A DNA stretch of 64,000 nucleotides from positions 124,001 to 188,000 of the forward strand of contig MU839842.1 of NCBI GenBank assembly GCA_030411725.1, in the 5' to 3' direction. Of the stretch, positions 59,018-64,000 are shown in pieces; the stretch's first letter is position 1; each line of letters starts with the position of its first letter. The position numbers and the translations under genes are program-made. A model generated the notes under the pieces. It was not told the origin of the DNA. It worked only from the letters and a program-made list of their open reading frames with translations, and searched no databases. This stretch comes from Echria macrotheca. Taxonomy: Eukaryota; Ascomycota; Sordariomycetes; Sordariales; Schizotheciaceae.

Positions 59018-60452
59018 TGTGTGATGATAAATGGGAGAGACAAGAGACTAGAGACATACCTGGACAAATTCGATGCTGACGGGCCTGAGGAGGAGTGTCA
59101 AGCGGGATCGGAGACCGCGGTACTGGTGGTATGCCTTTTTCATGTGGAGGAAGGCTTCGGCGTCTGAGTGGATTGCTGAGACGTCCAGTTCTGCCAGCTT
59201 CTTGTATCGGCCGCCCGCGTTGATACAGAGGGCCAGGAATTTAGGGAGGTTGGTCCCTGTGCTGCTTGATGATTGTGAGGCGGAGGACTGCGAGCTTGGC
59301 TGCTGTTGAGAACCTCGGTTTCCTTTCCGCTTGTTATTGTTCAGGGAAGCCTGGTTGGAGCTGCTGGAAGTTATTAGAGTTTGAGATGTCGCTGTAGTTG
59401 ACACATTCGCGGTGCTGCTTTGAAAGCCCGCCGCTTGAGTCCGCTTCAGGGTGTTTTGGAGAGCGTCCAGGGTGATGTTATCGTCATCGAGGAAGTCTCC
59501 ATACAATTCCACACCACAGTCCTATATACGAGTTGAATCAGCCGATAATTGAAACTTCTGATGCCCAGAGGAATCATGTAACTAGATGAACAGAATGTTG
59601 ACTCGGAAAGTGTCACTTACGCAGGTCCACTCGATTCTCTTATACCCGTGTCGAACCCTAGGTCTTGCCATTCTCTTCACCCATGCCAGGAGGCGATAGA
59701 TACCACCGCGACGCCAGATATCCGACGAATCGTCTTTATCTGTCACGGCTGCAGTGGTGGCGCCAATTCCCGAGTGTTGCACCACCTCGGCATGGCCATC
59801 AGGTGAGCCAAGGCTTGTCTTTTCATCCACGGGTGCCTTTATAAAGCTTGGGAAGGCCTTATCCACTAGATCAAGGCGATCCACCTTGGGGCCAGTTGGG
59901 CGTGACCGCGTAGTCTTCGACACCGTCTTGATCTCGCTGTTCGAACTTCCCGGGGCTTCGTTGTATCCTTGGGCTTTCGTCTTGATTCTCTCGGATTGTT
60001 CCAAAATCGCAAGCCGCTCGGTTTGTATCGCATCTTCTAACCTGCGTATATTATCCAAACTTATCCGTTTCAGTATCCTCTTAATCTCCTGCGACGCGTC
60101 TTCATCTTGTAGAATAGGAGTTAGTTCGAGGGGTGCCTGCCCTAACGTACACGGCTGACAGGTATTCAAACCAAAAAATAAGTCAGGGCAGGGTTATAGG
60201 GAGCATACCAGCGTCCAGCAAGTCTTTATAACCCGCGAGAGTGTATGTGTGTGCAGCTATGTCAAGATATCCCATGTGGTCAATCCCCGGCGGTATCGGC
60301 TGCCCGCCTTTGCGGCTGTGTCTTGCAATATAAAACACCACTGCAAGGGAGAAAACTGCCAGGATTAGCGTCCCGAAAATCGATGCTATCCAGGCAACTG
60401 CAGCCAGGGTGTCGTCCCATTTCAGAGCGTACTCTGCTGCGGTGGTAGCCAT
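58511..60452 (-). CDS. modin-like multi-exon membrane protein
   Basis: Predicted 561-aa protein from four exons: 60452-60209, 60141-59621, 59521-59060 and 58969-58511, each joined in frame (introns 67, 99 and 90 nt, with GTATGC/GTAAGT/GTATGT donors). N-terminal helix TLAAVAWIASIFGTLILAVFSLAVVFYIARH; middle helical and charged (DEDASQEIKRILKRISLDNIRRLEDAI); conserved RRGGIYRLLAWVKRMARPRV and HGYKRIEWTC/DCGVELYGDF, a Trp/Cys core I associate with fungal modin-type proteins; a Ser/Gln/Asn-rich linker; late RGLRSRLTLLLRPVSIEFVQ; and two C-terminal hydrophobic segments. Start: only ATG in context (gccATGgc-like complement) at 60452; the upstream TTG frame is ignored. Family name from memory, function not known to me. 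The last intron carries the (TG)n repeat. Confidence 0.7.
58982..59020. repeat. (TG)n microsatellite in intron 3 of the modin-like gene
   Basis: About 39 bp of TG/GT dinucleotides broken by one TA, wholly inside the 90-nt intron (58970-59059). In the mRNA strand it is a (CA)n run near the 3' splice site and could affect splicing or vary in length between strains. Confidence 0.85.
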
Positions 60453-60641
60453 CGAGCCCGTTGCAGTAGAAGCTGGTTTTTGCAAATATCAACGTAGGTA
60501 TCGAGGTATTTTAGATGGGTTACCGATAGAATCGTTTGGGTAGTATGAGGCGTGAGGGTTGTGCTGGTGATGAGTTGCGACGGAGCGGTAAGCGGGGTTC
60601 AGCCTGCTCCCAGACACGCAAGGCTCTCGGACATTGATGTG

Positions 60642-61225
60642 CTGTGCTGTGACATTCGAACGGTCGTGTCAGTGCGCGGCGCTAAAAGGGGGTCGAGACG
60701 CATTTTTGGGTTCGAGTGCAAATGTCCAAAAAATGAATTTTCGCTCTCGCGCCTCGCGCTTTGCACGCGCGTAGCTGAAACTTGCGATTGAGATTCTTCT
60801 CAATCAGGGCTATCGATTGATTATATTTTTACCTGCGCGCACGAGAAGCGCGAGGTACGAATGCGTAGTGAAGATTTTTGACAAAATGTGTTTTGTTTTC
60901 GTTGCGTTTCTTGGCATTTTTGCTTTTTTCAGCTCATTTCCCTCGAGTCGAAAATGAAAACAAACAGCACGAGAGCGAAAAAAACGTTTTTTCGCTTTCG
61001 AGACACGCGCTTTGCATGCGCGTGCTCGAAAATTGCGATTGAGGTTCTTCTCGATGATAGCTATCGATTGATTATACTTTTATTTGCGCGCACGTAAGGC
61101 GCGAGGCGCGATTGAGGAAGATTTTTCGAGCACCTCGCAAGCATTTTGCTCGAAAACACGTGCGAGCGAGCTCATCCATTTTAGCGCGTGTGGATCCACA
61201 CGACCGTTCGAATGTCACAGCACAG
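60642..61225. mobile_element. unclassified palindrome-rich element with perfect 28-bp terminal inverted repeats
   Basis: Left end 60642-60669 and right end 61198-61225 are exact reverse complements over 28 bp (first 20 bases CTGTGCTGTGACATTCGAAC); the similarity returns at the inner GCGCTAAAA (about 60678/61189). Inside lie two diverged direct copies of about 145 bp (60738-60882 and 60989-61132), each beginning TTTTCGCT and containing GCTATCGATTGATTATA, and each with an internal inverted repeat (CCTCGCGCTT near its start against GCGCGAGG near its end). Further hairpins include GCGAAAAAAACGTTTTTTCGC near 60975. A possible TGAT target duplication lies at 60635-60638 and 61226-61229. No coding frame. 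It resembles a foldback/MITE element, but I know no family with this terminus. Confidence 0.6.
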
Positions 61226-61646
61226 TGATTGGCGAGCCGGCAGATCACATGCTTCACATCACTTCCCCTAACCCCAGATATTGTTGAAAGAGAATTTGAT
61301 ATGTGATGAGGCCTTGTCGTCGTTGGGAGTCGACGATGGGCTGCCTGTCCAGCTCGTCACTTACAACCCTTTCTGATTTAGGATCCTAAATACCTAAGTA
61401 CCTAATGGGACTGCGAGCCAGACCACTACGCCCCCGATGCGAATGGGGAAATCTCATTGGAGAAAGTTTCCGAACTCCCTATTTGCTGCTGTTGGCTCAT
61501 GTCGACACCTCTTTTGTGATTCAGGGGTAGTGACTTGCTGCTAACTCAAAGACAAGGCAATACGGAAACCGTCATTTCTAGACACGGAAATACTGCACTA
61601 TGACAGGGACAAGGTCGGGAAAGTTAACAATGAAAGCGCCAGACTG
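61226..61646. other. intergenic
   Basis: About 420 bp between the inverted-repeat element and the amidoligase 3' end. Contains TACCTAAGTACCTAA (61387-61401), the same motif class seen at 50.2 and 52.1 kb. No gene. Confidence 0.45.
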
Positions 61647-62615
61647 TCAACCGCCCCTCGCAAACAAAACCTCGACACCACCCAGACTCTCCCATCCAAG
61701 CACCTCCCCACCCGTCGTCAACAATGCCCACAACTCCTCCGCCGACGCACCCTGCTCTCCAACGCCACCTAGACTGGGCCCGACAACCATAGCCCCTGCT
61801 ACAAACGCAGCAGCGAGTGTAACCCAGGCGGACGCCTCATCCGCACTCACACTGCCAGCCGGCTGTCTAAACTCCACCGTACCCTTAACATTCTTGTCCG
61901 ACCCCGAGCCACCGGGAACCATACCCGAGAGATCCCACTTATACACCTTCCCCCGAATAAAGTCCTTCTGCTTGCCGTGAGCCCGTCCGTACGCCGAGCT
62001 GGCCGGGAACATGTTGACACACTCGACAACATCGCGAGCAGAACCCGTCGATGCATCATCAAGCTGCGCAAGACACTCGGCCAGCGAGTACCCCGCGATC
62101 CGAGGACTAGCACGGTTCGACTGGCACCAGTAGGCAACCGACCCGCGTCGAGCATCCGGGACGAGCAAATCCAAAGCCGACTCATAGTACAGCGCCGCCT
62201 TGGCTAGAGCAGCCAGCCCAGCAGCGGCAAGAGGCTGCGGATGTCCCGAGATATGCACATGGGTCGAGCAGTGCGGCGACGGAACGATCTGGAACCCGCC
62301 GGAACGCAGAGCCTCGAAGACGGCGTCGAGGTCGGCGGCCCAGTAGGACGACACAAGGTATACGGGCGAGACGAGCTCGATGCCCCAGAGGTTCTTGGCC
62401 GGCTGGCTGGGGATGGTGACCTCGGGCACGACGGACCACTCGCGGTAGTTGTCCGGGGACTTGTCGTTGGTGTCGTTGACGTGGTTGGCCACGCCGGCTT
62501 TGGCGAGCCGCTTGCTCACGTCCTTGGCGAGCGTCTTCCAGTTGGGGTACGTCTTCTTGCGGCTGCCGAGGAGGAGCTCGATCTCGACGCCGAAGCGGAG
62601 CGTGTTGGGCGACAT
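61647..62615 (-). CDS. putative amidoligase (GS-fold COOH-NH2 ligase, Amidoligase_2/PF12224-type)
   Basis: Single-exon 322-aa protein. The N-terminal strand FGVEIELLL (8-16) gives the Glu-x-Glu metal/ATP motif of glutamine-synthetase-like ligases; WGIELVSP (77-84) supplies another acidic strand, STHVHISGHP (117-126) a His-x-His motif, and GTVEFRQPAGS (245-255) the Glu/Arg motif near the end. This order matches the amidoligase family first described from comparative genomics, proposed to ligate amino groups to carboxylates on peptides or small molecules. No signal peptide or membrane helix, so cytosolic. ATG 62615 opens with MSPNTLRFGVEIE, exactly at the domain start. No peptide-precursor gene is evident beside it. 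Substrate unknown. Confidence 0.85.
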   Translation of the reverse strand: MSPNTLRFGVEIELLLGSRKKTYPNWKTLAKDVSKRLAKAGVANHVNDTNDKSPDNYREWSVVPEVTIPSQPAKNLWGIELVSPVYLVSSYWAADLDAVFEALRSGGFQIVPSPHCSTHVHISGHPQPLAAAGLAALAKAALYYESALDLLVPDARRGSVAYWCQSNRASPRIAGYSLAECLAQLDDASTGSARDVVECVNMFPASSAYGRAHGKQKDFIRGKVYKWDLSGMVPGGSGSDKNVKGTVEFRQPAGSVSADEASAWVTLAAAFVAGAMVVGPSLGGVGEQGASAEELWALLTTGGEVLGWESLGGVEVLFARGG

Positions 62616-64000
62616 TGTTGTGAGGATAGAGGATGGATCAGATCAAAGGAAGGTTGTCTGGCTCTGACACTGGCAGGGAACCTTCATCTTGGCGTGGGTC
62701 GTACTTATAGCGCTTCTACGGGCATCTAGCTTGTTGGATTTTCTGTCGAGACCGGATACCCTTGATCTGCTGAGCAAGGTGACGGCCCCTTTACTTGGCT
62801 GTTGCTTCAGAAACTATCACCGGCCACCAGTCAAGTTCACATCCAATCCGGCCAAGAGAGGCCCGCAGTCTGAAGCTAGTAGCTGACATGGCCGTATGAC
62901 CAGTGATGTCCTCCCGGACAAACTTGCTCGAGGCGATGCTGCTTGAGTTGGTCTCCAAAGACCTCTTTCCTCTGGACATATGCCCCTGAAGATATCTGGC
63001 GTAACGCCGGCCGTCGGTCCCCCATCCGCTCTTCCCTGAATGTTCCTTGAATAAGAGAAGCCATTGGCAGTGGGAGACACGGTGAGTGATACACTGGTGG
63101 CGAATTCCTGCCTCCTGGGCGTCTCACCTTGTCGGAGGCGGCCCACCTGTTTGCTCGGGATCCGGGATGTGGCCGAGGAGGTGGGTTGGCTTGGTGGAGT
63201 TGTCGTCAGCAGGATGTAGGAAGAAAACTTCAACGCTGTCCTCCCTTGACCTTCCTCTATCCTGCCTGTTCCAATGTTATGATGCCGTTGAATATGAAAT
63301 CGAGTCTGAGCAAAATTACCTTGAAATTTGTTAACCCAAATGGTATCATCTTCTTGGAAACACCATCGACCGGCGCTTGTCAGCGTGTTCTAGACAGAAT
63401 CAAACACGGTTCCGTCGAAATGATACCAGCCCTCCGGTTCGGCCTCTTTCCGGCCTGCCACGGGTCGCCCTCGCTGCGACCCACGAACACCCTTTTTGCC
63501 CCCAACAGAGCAAAAAGGGGATGGCCGAGGAGAGGAGGCCCGGAGAGGCGGCCAATCACACCCAAGGGCAGGAAGCGCATCATGCACGGCGGCTGTTCGA
63601 CTTTCTGCGAACGGGGACGCCACATCGCGTTACATCGTGGAGCCTCTCTCATCCCATCTCTTTTTTATGTGTACGAAATTGTTGGTGATTTCAGAGAATA
63701 GTCCCGAAATAACACTGTGTGAGCCGCAGGACCGAATGACATCCGTCCCAGGCTTTCCAATTCAAATGATTCGCCCGGCAGATAAATTCGACAAATCCGC
63801 AAAAAGATCCCAGTCGAGGACGGTGAGAAGCAACCGCTACGGGAAAACCCACGAAAATTCTGTCAGAAATCACGCCGCAACAAGTTTTCTCGCCGGCACG
63901 TTGTAACCACCCGGAACACGCTCTAAGCGCCGGATTGCACCCCCCGAACCAAAAAAGACCCAGCCAGGATCATCACACTCGCCGCCGGGCTTAGCCTCGC
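62616..64000. other. right-end region without a supportable gene
   Basis: About 1.4 kb. Frames such as 63129-63701 (plus) and 62817-63233 (minus, starts at TTG) lack motifs and overlap each other. May hold the amidoligase promoter and part of a gene beyond the window. Confidence 0.4.

Noticed and set aside
1..64000. tRNA, 5S rRNA, CRISPR or secondary-metabolite cluster
   Set aside because: I looked for GGTTCRANYCC-type T-arms and found no matching cloverleaf; no regularly spaced repeats; no PKS, NRPS or terpene cyclase motifs.

Overview
The window is nuclear DNA of a filamentous ascomycete, most likely a Sordariomycete. Genes carry short introns (about 47-100 nt) with GTANGT-type donors, CTNAC-type branch sites and YAG acceptors. 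The gene families are typical of filamentous fungi: a C2H2 plus fungal-trans transcription factor, a CE4 chitin deacetylase, a FUSC/Brefeldin-A-sensitivity-type membrane protein, a modin-like protein, a yapsin-type GPI protease, and a methionine-start oleate-type desaturase. No tRNA, rRNA, CRISPR or bacterial-type feature was seen. All exon structures are my own predictions from splice signals and reading-frame continuity.

Layout. 1-0.74 kb: a PIG-L/GPI12 de-N-acetylase running off the left edge. 1.6-7.6 kb: a small membrane protein (DUF7719-like), a chitin deacetylase, an alpha/beta hydrolase and a MOSC protein whose first exon is only 15 nt. 7.6-17.25 kb: a 9.6-kb stretch with no recognisable gene, containing a 390-bp MITE-like element and one unexplained 377-codon ORF. 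17.25-21 kb: a large AmdX/Adr1-like zinc-finger regulator. 23-24.3 kb: an omega-3/delta-12 type desaturase, converging on a five-exon FUSC-family transporter-like gene (24.6-28.1 kb). 29.4-30.2 kb: an RS/RD-rich single-pass membrane protein. 30.6-34.4 kb: the clamp-unloader ATPase Elg1, head-to-head with Utp8 (35.1-38 kb). 40.7-43 kb: a DUF8035-like protein with an RD-dipeptide tail, converging on the BRCT checkpoint protein Dpb11/Cut5 (44.1-46.9 kb). 47.3-49.7 kb: a doubtful small gene and a cysteine-rich unknown. 52.3-55.9 kb: GPI-anchored aspartic protease and a mitochondrial-type MDR reductase. 56.7-60.5 kb: a small unknown and a modin-like membrane protein. 60.64-61.23 kb: an unclassified palindrome-rich element with perfect 28-bp terminal inverted repeats. 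61.6-62.6 kb: a GS-fold amidoligase. The right end (62.6-64 kb) has no gene I can support.

The genes are mostly independent housekeeping and cell-surface functions and not a cluster: DNA replication/checkpoint (Elg1, Dpb11), ribosome biogenesis (Utp8), GPI-anchor synthesis and a GPI protease, wall modification, lipid desaturation. The most unusual items are the two inverted-repeat elements, the amidoligase, the gene desert, and a 64-codon acidic/Trp-rich extension lying in frame behind the chitin deacetylase stop codon.
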